A model generated the notes under the pieces. That model saw nothing but the letters and a program-made list of their open reading frames with translations, did no database searches and was not told the DNA's origin. This document shows, in pieces, positions 32,874-41,132 of a stretch of DNA of 64,000 nt. Both the position numbers and the translations under genes were made by a program. Location: NCBI GenBank assembly GCA_003242885.1, contig QKMZ01000003.1, positions 186,001 to 250,000 of the forward strand. Reading direction: 5' to 3'. Each line of letters opens with the position of its first letter. The stretch's first letter is position 1. Source of the DNA: Candidatus Melainabacteria bacterium (GTDB lineage Bacteria; Cyanobacteriota; Vampirovibrionia; Obscuribacterales; Obscuribacteraceae).

Positions 32874-32981
32874 ATGTTAGCCGACGGCGAACCCGCATTC
32901 ATAGGTCTATTTGTAATCTTTGCCATTATGGTATTCCTGGGCATCGGCGCGAACATGGGTTGGTTAGGCGTGGTGTACTAG
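32874..32981 (+). CDS. Small 35-residue membrane protein
   Basis: This short gene encodes 35 residues beginning MLADGEPAFIGLFVIFAIM and continuing VFLGIGANMGWLGVVY. CCAGGTG lies upstream of the ATG as an SD, and one membrane helix spans most of the protein. Its acidic start and Gly-rich C-terminal side are typical of one-helix small proteins. It lies 37 bases before the next plus-strand gene. No known name comes to mind. Confidence 0.6.
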   Translation: MLADGEPAFIGLFVIFAIMVFLGIGANMGWLGVVY

Positions 32982-33018
32982 ATCGATGTCTCGGTAATTG
33001 CCCGCCCCATTAAGCGTC

Positions 33019-33459
33019 ATGTACTCCGGATCCATACAAGCAGCAAGCAAGCTCTCGAAGAGGCTTTCCTTTGCGCTGTCTTCTTTTCTGGCAATCGCGT
33101 GCATGGTGTGCGGCGCGACCTTGCTGACCAGCTGCGGCGGAGAGATGGGAACAGACGTTGAATTGTCGAAGAACGTCTACATGGAACTTGTCGACTGGCA
33201 TGTTAGCGGGCTCTGGGTCATCAACTGTCCGGTCGCCTGGATTCGCGTAATGAACTACAACCACGTGCCGGTGAAGAATCCGAAGATCAGCTATGCAACC
33301 TATGATTTCGAAGGAAAGCTGCTCAACCATGGCACCTACACAATGGAAGGCGAAGTACCTGCTGGACAAGTGAAGAACTTCATTGAGCAGTATTTGGGGC
33401 TCGTGGACCTGCACAGCGACAAGCTTGCCGTAAAACCAATAGGCGTCGAACGCGAGTAA
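33019..33459 (+). CDS. Small lipoprotein of unknown function
   Basis: Encodes 146 residues from ATG at 33,019; a TTG 21 bases earlier is possible but adds only unlikely residues. The signal sequence (LSFALSSFLAIACMVCGATL) ends in a lipobox LLTSC, so the mature protein should be anchored in the cell envelope by lipid. The mature part is beta-rich (VYMELVDWHVSGLWVINCPV, NPKISYATYDFEGKLLNHGT). It resembles FxLYD-type or LEA-like beta sandwich domains, but no clear family match can be made. Confidence 0.8.
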   Translation: MYSGSIQAASKLSKRLSFALSSFLAIACMVCGATLLTSCGGEMGTDVELSKNVYMELVDWHVSGLWVINCPVAWIRVMNYNHVPVKNPKISYATYDFEGKLLNHGTYTMEGEVPAGQVKNFIEQYLGLVDLHSDKLAVKPIGVERE

Positions 33460-33470
33460 TTTTATAAAGA

Positions 33471-33537
33471 AGGGCGCATGCAACGCGCCCCTACAGGTTC
33501 TTATTCAATGAAAGAGGCATGCAACGCGCCCCCACAG
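33471..33537. repeat. Two palindromic repeat units after the lipoprotein gene
   Basis: GGGCGCATGCAACGCGCCC followed by CTACAG, then GAGGCATGCAACGCGCC followed by CCCACAG. These are clear copies of the GTAG/CTAC-bounded family, in tandem in the same orientation. Confidence 0.7.
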
Positions 33538-33552
33538 CTTTTGCAAAGCGAC

Positions 33553-33726
33553 CTAATACTGTTTGTACTCTTTATTGAAGAACGAACTCTTGAGCACGAA
33601 ATAAGTAATGGTCCCGTACAGCAGTAGCAGAACCGCAAACATCAGAAAAGGAATCTTCTCGTAGATCTTGGCGAACGGTCTAGCGATGAAGTCTATTAAG
33701 AATAGTCCACATGCTGCGGCTGGCAT
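33553..33726 (-). CDS. Small 57-residue membrane protein
   Basis: Encodes 57 residues starting MPAAACGLFLIDFIARPFAK and containing one membrane helix (IPFLMFAVLLLLYGTITYFV), ending NKEYKQY. The ATG is preceded by a near-perfect SD (AAGGAGGC at 9 bases), which makes this a convincing gene although it is short. The first part may be a second, re-entrant hydrophobic stretch. The function is unknown. It converges with the lipoprotein gene, with palindromic repeats between. Confidence 0.75.
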   Translation of the reverse strand: MPAAACGLFLIDFIARPFAKIYEKIPFLMFAVLLLLYGTITYFVLKSSFFNKEYKQY

Positions 33727-33938
33727 TTCTCGGCCTCCTTCTTGACATTGCCTACGATTATATGCATCGAGGCGGTTAAGAAGAAGTGAAAAGCACCAAT
33801 GTTGGGCTTATTATTCTGTAATACAGTCAAGAGGAGCGCGACGGATTCACGAAATCCGTCTGTTCATGCTCATTTTGCAAGGCGTTCGATAAGTGACCAA
33901 AAGCCGCTTGTGATCAAATTATTAGTTAACGCCAGTAC

Positions 33939-34322
33939 GTGAAGTACTTCTTCCAGTGGTCAACCAGGAAAGGCGCAAGAAGCTCAGGGCACATAACGCA
34001 GGCCACGCAAATGACCAGTGCGAGCGTTAAACCGAGGGAAAATACCCAAATCATGATTGTCGAAAAAACTCCAACTGTCTTGAAACTTACTACCAGCCAA
34101 GTTGACGAACATCATCGTTTCGACCGGTTTAAGGACCGGTTAAGGAAAAAGTTTATTGAGTTTAATGAAACCTGTCTAGTCTGTTTCCAGAAGGAGAAAA
34201 CAGTGCGGTGCGGCGGCTTTCAGAGGCTTGAAACGCTCATGCAAGGCGGGTCCGATCGCTTGAAAACGCCAGAACGAAGTTTGAAAGATAGCGGAAAAGT
34301 TTCTCCCAAAACGCTGAATTAA
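33939..34322 (+). CDS. Doubtful small basic protein
   Basis: A GTG-initiated frame gives 127 residues, and an ATG at 34,053 would give 89. The sequence is basic with no clear fold (DRFKDRLRKKFIEFNETCLV, CFQKEKTVRCGG). No SD precedes either start, and the codon pattern does not look strongly selected. It is recorded because the region is otherwise empty, but it may not be a gene. Confidence 0.2.
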   Translation: MKYFFQWSTRKGARSSGHITQATQMTSASVKPRENTQIMIVEKTPTVLKLTTSQVDEHHRFDRFKDRLRKKFIEFNETCLVCFQKEKTVRCGGFQRLETLMQGGSDRLKTPERSLKDSGKVSPKTLN

Positions 34323-34404
34323 TCAACGTTTTGGAAACAAAGTGGTTTGCCCGGCACCTTCAAAATCATGGGGACACTACAAACCAGTTCGGCAACAACG
34401 AAAA

Positions 34405-34430
34405 GGGGCTGAACATTAGCGTTCAGCCCC
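34405..34430 (-). terminator. Rho-independent terminator of the DUF4384 operon
   Basis: GGGGCTGAAC and GTTCAGCCCC form a perfect 10-bp stem with a 6-base loop. On the minus strand it is followed by TTTTCGTT. It lies about 80 bases after the stop of the minus-strand gene ending at 34,513. Confidence 0.85.
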
Positions 34431-34512
34431 AGTTCTAGCTTGTGCAATGCGGGCTTCCCAGCGCAGACGGGTTCCGCAATTAGATTCCGCAGATAGTTTT
34501 CGCGCTCGAAAT

Positions 34513-35454
34513 CTAGTTGTGGTCGAGAGCGACGTCAACTTGCAAGGCACCTGTGCCCTGGAAAACAACCGTCGTTACGGACGGATCGCCTTCTGCATCC
34601 ACAGAAACCTGCCCTTTGAAAATGTCTTTGGTGACATGCGGCTTTTCAGCGACCAAGCGCTCACTACGCGAAGAATGACTATTCGAGCGATGTGACGCAG
34701 TAGCTGTGCTGGTCGTCTTCTCCTTCTCTTCCTTCACGACAGGTGCCTTCCTCGTAGCTACAGTCTTCTTAACCGGCTTTTTCGAACCGGATGAGCTCGA
34801 TGAAACAGCGGTGTCCGGGTTTTTCTTCTCAGGAACGGAAGCTGCAATCAGCTCTTCCTTCTCACCGATTGGTCTGCCATGCGGCACGCCGTATGAGACA
34901 TAGACTTTAGTCGGAATCAAATCCTTACTACCGCCTTCGGAAGACGCGATCATTACTGGCGCGCTTTGCTGATCTAGGTAAGCAGTAGCATTGATCGGAG
35001 CGCGAGAGACAACAAGTGAAAGCTGCTCAGTGCCAGGATTCTCGTCGAACTGCAAGTAAGTGCCGTCGCCAGGAATCATTACGTCGCGACCGTGGGCAAC
35101 ATGATTGTCTTCATGCATGCGCTCGTTTGGGAAGAGCACAGCACGCTCGCCGCGGCTGCCGTTCTTCAAGAGGACGTAGGCATAACCATCTATATTAGGA
35201 ATGACGTGAAAGCGCACCTGATCGCCGGTCTTGAACGGATATTTGTTGCTGACCTTCATGTGCTCGGACCCGCGCTTCAACTCGATCCAGTACTGAACGC
35301 CAGTATTGGACACGTCCTTCTGGTTACTCAGTTGGGTTCGAAACAGGTCTTTCGGACCCGGTACGACGTTGTCAGCCGGCCCCGCCGAAAACGCCGGCAG
35401 CGCCGCCGTTATCAAGGCACATAGTGCCACTGGAAGGGTTCTACGGAAATTCAT
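34513..35454 (-). CDS. Secreted DUF4384-domain protein
   Basis: Encodes 313 residues from ATG preceded by GGAGG at 8 bases. The signal peptide covers about residues 1-24 (LPVALCALITAALPAFSAG). Residues 50-150 look like a DUF4384 domain: YWIELKRG, YPFKTGDQVRFHVIPNIDGY, AYVLLKNGSRGERAVLFPN and an MIPGDGTYLQFDENPGTEQL segment. A Ser/Lys/Thr-rich low-complexity linker (about 200-270) precedes a short final strand region. DUF4384 is often found with secretion or kinase modules and sits in envelope proteins. The upstream gene on the same strand, only 39 bases away, also ends in such a domain, so the two form an operon. Confidence 0.85.
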   Translation of the reverse strand: MNFRRTLPVALCALITAALPAFSAGPADNVVPGPKDLFRTQLSNQKDVSNTGVQYWIELKRGSEHMKVSNKYPFKTGDQVRFHVIPNIDGYAYVLLKNGSRGERAVLFPNERMHEDNHVAHGRDVMIPGDGTYLQFDENPGTEQLSLVVSRAPINATAYLDQQSAPVMIASSEGGSKDLIPTKVYVSYGVPHGRPIGEKEELIAASVPEKKNPDTAVSSSSSGSKKPVKKTVATRKAPVVKEEKEKTTSTATASHRSNSHSSRSERLVAEKPHVTKDIFKGQVSVDAEGDPSVTTVVFQGTGALQVDVALDHN

Positions 35455-35493
35455 TACTAATCCTCCATCTGCTTTCATTCTTGCACAGGCGAT

Positions 35494-37863
35494 CTATTTG
35501 TGTAGGACTGCCAGTTTGGTCAGAAAAACCTTGCTGCGCGGGCGGTCCTGTAGCGCTGAACTTGAACTCTTCTTCTCTACGGATAGCAGCCCAGATTTTA
35601 GGAGGTCCGCTTCAACTTCTATTCCAGAACTTGGTTCGTGCTTCTTCAAAAAGTCCGCAGCTTTGGCAAAGAAGGCATTTGTAGCCTCCTGGTCGCCGTA
35701 AATTGCAAACGGGGAATGACTGGAGACGACAATAAACGTTTCGGCACCGGCGGGGTCACCGAGGGCGTAGCAATCGTGCAGAACGTTCTGCTGCTGTTTG
35801 ACCTGAATATTCGCAAAACGGGTTTCGAGATTTGATGGGCAAGTGAAATAGTCGCCAGCTGAAAGCAAATACTCTTCGGCGTTTTTACGACCTGTATCCG
35901 ATACGGGGGCCGCCTTAGCAAACTTCAAATCCTTGGCGCCACCATCATTCTTTGCAGTTTTTGCTGTCTTGGCGGCGGCATTTTCGGCTTTTTCTTTAGC
36001 CATGTCTTCCTGCGAAGGCGGGAAAAGCGTGTCTATGTCGCCGCCCGAACTCGATTGATGGAAAACGTAAATGTAGGAAGGCTCATCCACATTGACTTTC
36101 ATATAGAAATTCGTGCCATTGCGCAGGGTTCCGCCTGGCTGGTAGAGCTTAAAGGCGTTTTCCTGTCCGCTCCTTGGGTCGTTGTACTTGCCTTCCAGCG
36201 TCACCCACGGTATTTCCGGTTTCATTACGTATTCCGGCGGCAAGATATTTGGTTGGGGGGCGCGCGCTAATACCATAACGGTGCCCACGCTTATGCCAAG
36301 CAGGAGGAGGACCAAAATCAGCGTACTGTTCACAAATGCTGCCTTCCGAGGCTTGTACTCGATATCCGATATCAGTTTCTGACCACAGGTTTTGCAGAAC
36401 CGCGAAGACTCCAAGTGCGACGCTCCGCACTTAGAGCAGTTTACACGAGCCACTTCGGTGCAACCCGCTTTTGGCACAGGCGCGCCCGGCGCAGGTTTTG
36501 GAATGTCGATTGCACTTTGGCTCAGCTTGCGCGCCAATGTGGCCTCACCGCCTTGAACCAGGCATTGCACAATCACGTCGACCCAAAGCATTTGTTGCAG
36601 CCGGGTTCCGTCGCTTGTATCCGGCTCAGGAGGAAGCGATCCGCAATGCATACCAATGACATGGCCATCCTTGAACATCGGACAGCCAGATGATTCGGGC
36701 GAAAGCACTAAGTTATGAACCAAATGATTAGGATCTGCCTCGCGAAGACTACCTAGTAAATTGCCTTTGCGAACAAACGGCTTAGACTCTAGAGGCTCGA
36801 CCGTGAGACTTTCAATCTCGTCATAAGGTTTGAGTTGAACTTGAATAGCGACGGGAATCGGCACTGCATTGCGGTTATACGGTCTTTCGTTTGAAGGCTG
36901 AAGGTTAATCTGCATCAGATGCCGCAGTTCAGCTATTGTCTGAAAAACAGAGTAGTCATCCAGCCCAGCCAGGCGCCAGAGCTCATTTGCAGGCGTAACT
37001 CCATCGAGAACAGGCCAGAGAAGCTTCGCGCGTTCGAGTGAATCACCCGTAAGATTACTTGTATTTAGTTCGGGCGAGACACGCTGCCAGAGCGAATCCG
37101 CTCCGCCAATTTCTTGTTGCAACTTTGGCAATTCATCGTATCGGCGATGCGATTCGATCAGCAGCATATCGGCAGGACGTTGAATAGGTCTGCGTGAAAG
37201 CCAGTCAGGACTCTTTGCCGAACGGAAATGGAAATTGCCATCCATCCTTGATTCAAAAATTTGATACAGCGCGTATTCGTTGAGAAGCCCACCGTACTGC
37301 GCGTGAAGTACCTTTCCTTCCTGGCAAAAAATGCGCGCAACGGTACGATTGCGCTCATCGGTAATGACGAGAATGCCCTCTTTGCGGGCATTGGTGATGG
37401 TTTGCAGAACCATCGCCAAATCCAACTCAGCAAGTGAGCCACCCATGCCTTGCTCGAGAGCAGCCTGTGGGACGCTGTTCTTTTGAATCAGCTTGGCGAT
37501 GGTATCGATACTCAGGTCGGGTAAGGTAGGCCGAGTGACAAGGACCACAGCATTATTTTTTTGCAAAGAAACCTGCGGTAAATACTCGGTCATGGCTTGG
37601 GTAGCCATTTGTGTCGTAGAGGAGCGACTAAAACGCGGGTGAAACATCGCTTTAGAGACGCCCCGCTCCTCACCAGAGCAGGGAAAACGAATCTTAAGCG
37701 CTTCGAGGTAATCGGTGAAAAGAATGATGGAGTGCGCGGTTGTAGCGACCTTGTCATCATCGATAAGCCAGCAAGTCGCCAAAATTTCGTCATTCGACGA
37801 CGTCCGGTCGATGATTACCCCGACCGATCCGGCATATTGCCTGGCTTCAATTTTGCTATTCAG
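35494..37863 (-). CDS. Split trypsin-like protein with DUF4388-type insert, zinc ribbon, membrane helix and DUF4384
   Basis: Encodes 789 residues if translation starts at CTG 37,863, where GAGGAG lies 8 bases upstream; a TTG at 37,782 would give 762 residues but lose the strand YAGSVGVIIDR that begins a trypsin fold. His44 (ATTAHS) matches the trypsin His. The Asp position reads NNAVVLV, so Asp appears replaced by Asn. Ser392 lies in ESSGCPMF, a variant of GDSGGP, followed by VIGMHCG. Between the two halves sits about 220 residues, including a DUF4388/PATAN-like domain (GSLAELDLAMVLQTITNARK). A four-Cys zinc ribbon (NCSKC ... CKTC), a membrane helix (STLILVLLLLGISVGTVMVL) and an outer DUF4384-like domain follow. 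It is probably a signalling or scaffold membrane protein rather than a strong protease. Confidence 0.82.
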   Translation of the reverse strand: MNSKIEARQYAGSVGVIIDRTSSNDEILATCWLIDDDKVATTAHSIILFTDYLEALKIRFPCSGEERGVSKAMFHPRFSRSSTTQMATQAMTEYLPQVSLQKNNAVVLVTRPTLPDLSIDTIAKLIQKNSVPQAALEQGMGGSLAELDLAMVLQTITNARKEGILVITDERNRTVARIFCQEGKVLHAQYGGLLNEYALYQIFESRMDGNFHFRSAKSPDWLSRRPIQRPADMLLIESHRRYDELPKLQQEIGGADSLWQRVSPELNTSNLTGDSLERAKLLWPVLDGVTPANELWRLAGLDDYSVFQTIAELRHLMQINLQPSNERPYNRNAVPIPVAIQVQLKPYDEIESLTVEPLESKPFVRKGNLLGSLREADPNHLVHNLVLSPESSGCPMFKDGHVIGMHCGSLPPEPDTSDGTRLQQMLWVDVIVQCLVQGGEATLARKLSQSAIDIPKPAPGAPVPKAGCTEVARVNCSKCGASHLESSRFCKTCGQKLISDIEYKPRKAAFVNSTLILVLLLLGISVGTVMVLARAPQPNILPPEYVMKPEIPWVTLEGKYNDPRSGQENAFKLYQPGGTLRNGTNFYMKVNVDEPSYIYVFHQSSSGGDIDTLFPPSQEDMAKEKAENAAAKTAKTAKNDGGAKDLKFAKAAPVSDTGRKNAEEYLLSAGDYFTCPSNLETRFANIQVKQQQNVLHDCYALGDPAGAETFIVVSSHSPFAIYGDQEATNAFFAKAADFLKKHEPSSGIEVEADLLKSGLLSVEKKSSSSALQDRPRSKVFLTKLAVLHK

Positions 37864-38061
37864 AGCTAAAGCTCCTCGAAGTCAAGATCCGAATCAATCG
37901 GTCTGCTGCCCCACTCCGGCGACCGCGCCCCCCGTAGGCGACCACAGCCTCCGTATACAGTATAGAAGGCCTTATCTATGTTGGGGGTTGACGGGAGCAA
38001 AATCGCAGCGCCCCACATTAGTAAAACCAAGGAATGCCAATGGATTCCCGACGGGCAGCCA

Positions 38062-38091
38062 GTAGGGGCGATGCCATGCATCGCCCGGTTT
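38062..38091. repeat. Palindromic repeat unit (GTAGGGGCGATGC type)
   Basis: GTAG is followed by GGGCGATGCCATGCATCGCCC, with complementary GGGCGATGC and GCATCGCCC arms. It is nearly the same as the second unit at 2,306-2,332. Confidence 0.7.
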
Positions 38092-38231
38092 TGGTCCGGA
38101 ACATCAGTCGTCAGGTCGCGTCAATTAGACCTCTGCCTGTTTTTGGTCGATGTCTTCACCCTCTTGAAAGCGAAAAGCCAGACAGTGCCTTTGTTTTCGG
38201 CGCCATGTTTCGAGAGATTAAGGGACTACGT

Positions 38232-38237
38232 TATAAT
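38232..38237 (+). promoter_or_regulatory. Likely -10 box of the tRNA promoter
   Basis: A consensus TATAAT lies 71 bases before tRNA-Arg. The -35 region is not clear (TTTCGA 17 bases upstream is only a partial match). Confidence 0.45.
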
Positions 38238-38307
38238 GAACGTCCGCAGCCGCCGAGACCACCGGTATATCTGGTAACCTAATGTCTCTCACGCGATGCG
38301 GATTCGG

Positions 38308-38380
38308 GCGCTCGTAGCTCAGTGGATAGAGCCCCCGCCTTCTAAGCGGGTTGTCGTTGGTTCGAATCCAACCGAGCGCG
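38308..38380 (+). tRNA. tRNA-Arg (anticodon TCT)
   Basis: The 73 bases fold as a full cloverleaf: acceptor GCGCTCG/CGAGCGC, D-stem GCTC/GAGC, anticodon stem CCCGC/GCGGG with loop CTTCTAA (anticodon TCT, reading AGA), T-stem GTTGG/CCAAC with loop TTCGAAT, and discriminator G. CCA is not encoded. It is followed 17 bases later by tRNA-Lys. Confidence 0.97.
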
Positions 38381-38397
38381 AATTTTTCCCATCGCAA

Positions 38398-38472
38398 GGG
38401 TCATTAGCTCAACGGCAGAGCAGTTGCCTCTTAAGCAATTGGTTGGTGGTTCGAATCCACCATGACCCACCA
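38398..38472 (+). tRNA. tRNA-Lys (anticodon CTT)
   Basis: Acceptor GGGTCAT/ATGACCC, D-stem GCTC/GAGC, anticodon stem GTTGC/GCAAT with loop CTCTTAA (anticodon CTT, reading AAG), T-stem GGTGG/CCACC with TTCGAAT, discriminator A and an encoded CCA end. It is probably co-transcribed with tRNA-Arg. Confidence 0.97.
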
Positions 38473-38478
38473 CTTACG

Positions 38479-38507
38479 AAGAGCATCTCCAACGAGATGC
38501 TCTTTTT
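38479..38507 (+). terminator. Rho-independent terminator of the tRNA operon
   Basis: AAGAGCATCTC and GAGATGCTCTT form an 11-bp perfect stem around CAAC, followed by TTTG, 7 bases after the tRNA-Lys CCA. Confidence 0.92.
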
Positions 38508-38748
38508 GTTTGAAAAAAAACACCAAGAATTGCTAAATGCAGCAAAGCAAAAACTCGAGCGATTAATCCTTCGACTTTCATAACTCCTTAACCGTGGGCT
38601 GAAAAGATTGCTTCACACTTGCGTGTAACCAACCTGGAAATTGGTTTAAAACTTGCGCACAACTTGCACTTCCAACTTGAAAATTGATAGACCGACTGCA
38701 TAACAATTGCGACACCATATCTGGTGCTGACAATTACCTTTCTATTTT

Positions 38749-38910
38749 ATGTTTGCTCAAACTATCGAAACTAATTTAAGGCGCATTCTCGGCGCCGGCG
38801 TGATTTCGCTCACATTGCTGATAGCAACGGCTTCTGAAGAAGATCTCCGCGAAGCTTTCAGCCACAAGCTTTCAGAAATTTCGCTTGCCAAGGAGCCCTT
38901 TTTGAGGTAA
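38749..38910 (+). CDS. Doubtful small protein of 53 residues
   Basis: The frame encodes 53 residues starting MFAQTIETNLRRILGAG and continuing with a hydrophobic run (VISLTLLIATA) and an acidic/polar tail ending KEPFLR. The composition is plausible for a one-helix peptide, but no SD lies upstream. The 690-base stretch from 38,473 to 39,163 holds only the tRNA terminator, this frame and a second weak frame at 38,916. Confidence 0.3.
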   Translation: MFAQTIETNLRRILGAGVISLTLLIATASEEDLREAFSHKLSEISLAKEPFLR

Positions 38911-39163
38911 GGTATTTGGGTATCAAATACGCCCGCCCAAGCAACCAATCAAATTGGCTGACAGGTACGGCTAGTGTCCCGCCCGGACCACCCATTGCGG
39001 ATGGCCGAGCAACACCAGAACAGCAAACCGCGAAAGCGGTTGAACTTGCACAGGCAGAATACGCCTTAGGAAACCCGACCGAGTTCCTGGCCTATCTCTA
39101 TATAACCGACTCTAGGCGCCCCCGCGCCTCGTTTTAACTCGCCACCACTATGGGAGGTCCACC

Positions 39164-40762
39164 ATGTTTCGATGGAACCCACACGTGACGACTCGAGAAT
39201 CACTCACGAAAGATTTTCTTGCTTCGCTTGTAGTTTTTCTAATGGCAATGCCGCTTTGCATGGGCATTGCGCTCGCATCCGGAGTACCCGTTGAAAAAGG
39301 AATTCTCACCGGCATTGTAGGCGGTTGCATTATAGGTTTCATCACAGGCAGCCCGCTGCAAATCAGTGGACCCGCCGCCGGACTGACAGTTCTGGTTTAC
39401 GAGATCGTCAGTAATCATGGACTTTCAGGTCTCGCGATCATTTTAGTGAGTGCAGGACTTTTGCAACTATGCATGGGGTTAGCGCGTATTGCACAGATTT
39501 TTCGTGCGGTATCACCGGCAGTGATCAATGGAATGATGTCTGGCATCGGCATAACACTCATACTCAGCCAGCTCTATGTCATCGGCTCTCTGCATCCCAA
39601 AGCGCATGCCCTGCACAATATCAAGCACATTCCGGACTTGATCGCCAACATTCTCGATCCGACAACAACAGCACTTGAATCGGTCAACATTGGCGTTTTA
39701 ACTATCGTTGTTTTAGTCCTGTGGATGAAGTTTGCAAAGGGCAAGCTCGCTTCCATTCCTGGTGCGCTAGTAGCAGTAGTCACAGCTACAGTCACAACCA
39801 GTCTTCTGCATTTACCGCTTAAAACAATTCCATTGCCGGAAAGTATTTTCAGTGGAATTCAGTTTTTGAATTTCGCAGAAATTTCAAAATTGGATCCTTG
39901 GTCTATCGCGAAATTCTCAGTCGTGCTGGCAATTATCGCCAGCGCCGAAACATTGCTAAGCGCGGCAGCCGTGGATAAGCTGCACCGTGGACCGCGAACA
40001 AAATACGACAAAGAACTGATCGCTCAAGGCGTCGGTAATACAATATGCGGACTAATTGGTGCTCTACCAATGACCGGCGTCATCGCTCGCAGCAGCGTTA
40101 ACGTAATGAGCGGCGCGAAAACAAATCGTTCGGCAATCATGCACGGCGTTTGGCTCTTGGTCGCGGTGGTGGTATTTCCGAACGTTCTTCGAATGGTGCC
40201 GGTTGCTACCCTTGCAGCGCTACTCTTATTCACTGGATTCAAACTCATCGACTTCAAAGCAATTCGCAAACTCTGGGATTTCGGTCCACGTTTGGTTGGT
40301 GTTTACGCAGTCACAACGATAGCGATCGTTTCCACCGACTTGCTGGTCGGAGTGGCACTCGGGGTAGCAATGTCCGTGGTGAAGCTTGTCTATACGATGA
40401 CACGCCTGAACATAACTATCGATCGCAGCGAAACAAAATCGATATTGCATCTACGCGGCGCAGCAACCTTTTTAAGTTTACCTATACTCGCAGACGCTTT
40501 GGATTCCGTACCTGCAAACACTGAATTGCACGTTTGCATGGATGAATTAGATTACGTCGATCACGCCTGCCTGGAACTAATCATGGATTGGGAAAAGCAG
40601 CACGAATCTACGGGTGGCTCGCTAGTTATGGACTGGGGCGAACTGCGGGCGATGTTCCGCAGCAAACGCCGCTCCCGTCACATTCGCTCAGCGGCATCCG
40701 CAGGCCCCGCGCCTCTGCACGGACACAACACTCATCCGGAAAAAGAAAGCGCCGCCGTTTAG
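39164..40762 (+). CDS. SulP-family anion transporter with STAS domain
   Basis: Encodes 532 residues; ATG follows GGGAGGTCC. The N-terminal 400 residues have about ten to twelve membrane segments, with the SulP signatures SLVVFLMAMPLCMGIALASG and ITGSPLQISGPAAGLTVLVY near the start and a DKLHRGPRTKYDKELIAQGV-GNTICGLIGALPMTG segment in the middle. Residues 430-500 form a STAS domain (LHLRGAATFLSLPILADALD ... VCMDELDYVDHACLELIMDW) on the cytoplasmic side. The family moves sulphate, bicarbonate or other oxyanions, usually with sodium or protons. No carbonic anhydrase or sulphate-assimilation gene adjoins it, so the substrate is open. Confidence 0.95.
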   Translation: MFRWNPHVTTRESLTKDFLASLVVFLMAMPLCMGIALASGVPVEKGILTGIVGGCIIGFITGSPLQISGPAAGLTVLVYEIVSNHGLSGLAIILVSAGLLQLCMGLARIAQIFRAVSPAVINGMMSGIGITLILSQLYVIGSLHPKAHALHNIKHIPDLIANILDPTTTALESVNIGVLTIVVLVLWMKFAKGKLASIPGALVAVVTATVTTSLLHLPLKTIPLPESIFSGIQFLNFAEISKLDPWSIAKFSVVLAIIASAETLLSAAAVDKLHRGPRTKYDKELIAQGVGNTICGLIGALPMTGVIARSSVNVMSGAKTNRSAIMHGVWLLVAVVVFPNVLRMVPVATLAALLLFTGFKLIDFKAIRKLWDFGPRLVGVYAVTTIAIVSTDLLVGVALGVAMSVVKLVYTMTRLNITIDRSETKSILHLRGAATFLSLPILADALDSVPANTELHVCMDELDYVDHACLELIMDWEKQHESTGGSLVMDWGELRAMFRSKRRSRHIRSAASAGPAPLHGHNTHPEKESAAV

Positions 40763-41132
40763 AAATCGTCGTAGCAAATTCTTCTATCGTCAATTCGATT
40801 TGCCGCCCTATCGCCGTTATCTGTTGTACATACGGGTTTTCACTGTACGCATCCTTGCTAAACAGACAACCGTGTAAAAACATGCATAAAGCGCACCTCA
40901 AACAAGACAACCTGGAACCATTGAAAAGGGCAAACGTCAGCACAACATCAGCAATCAAAAGAACAAAATAAGATGGCTATGAAAGCCCAAAATTTGAACG
41001 GGGAAGCTCCTAATAAGGAGTTTCCGGTTCTTCAAGGCGACCAGGACAAATTTCCAGGTCGCCTACTAATTTTTCGATAGGAACCACGCGCGTATTAGAG
41101 TGTCATTCTATTGGAATCTCAGGAGGTGCAAT
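40763..41132. other. Non-coding stretch with two hairpins
   Basis: No gene seen. A hairpin GGAAGCTCC-TAATAA-GGAGTTTCC lies at 41,002-41,025 and a second with arms GGCGACC/GGTCGCC at 41,036-41,063, followed after 7 bases by TTTTT. Both are probably stop signals after the SulP gene or leader structures of the next gene. Confidence 0.5.
41036..41075 (+). terminator. Possible terminator before the H1-like gene
   Basis: A 7-bp GC-rich stem with a 14-base loop, then ACTAATTTTT. The large loop and the gap before the T-run make it weak. Confidence 0.4.

Larger units (their letters stand above)
33727..34512. other. Mostly non-coding stretch with one doubtful gene and hairpins
   Basis: Apart from a doubtful frame at 33,939-34,322 this stretch holds no gene. 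It contains a perfect hairpin GACGGATT-CACGA-AATCCGTC (33,840-33,860), a short direct repeat GACCGGTT near 34,120-34,142, and the terminator at 34,405. Confidence 0.5.
37864..38307. other. Non-coding stretch with a palindrome and the tRNA promoter
   Basis: No gene is visible. A GTAG-type palindrome lies at 38,062-38,091 and a TATAAT box at 38,232. The first part may hold the promoter of the minus-strand operon starting at 37,863. Confidence 0.5.

Noticed and set aside
38916..39137. Plus-strand frame of 73 codons before the SulP gene
   Set aside because: TTG start without SD, Pro-rich low-information sequence and no sign of a fold.
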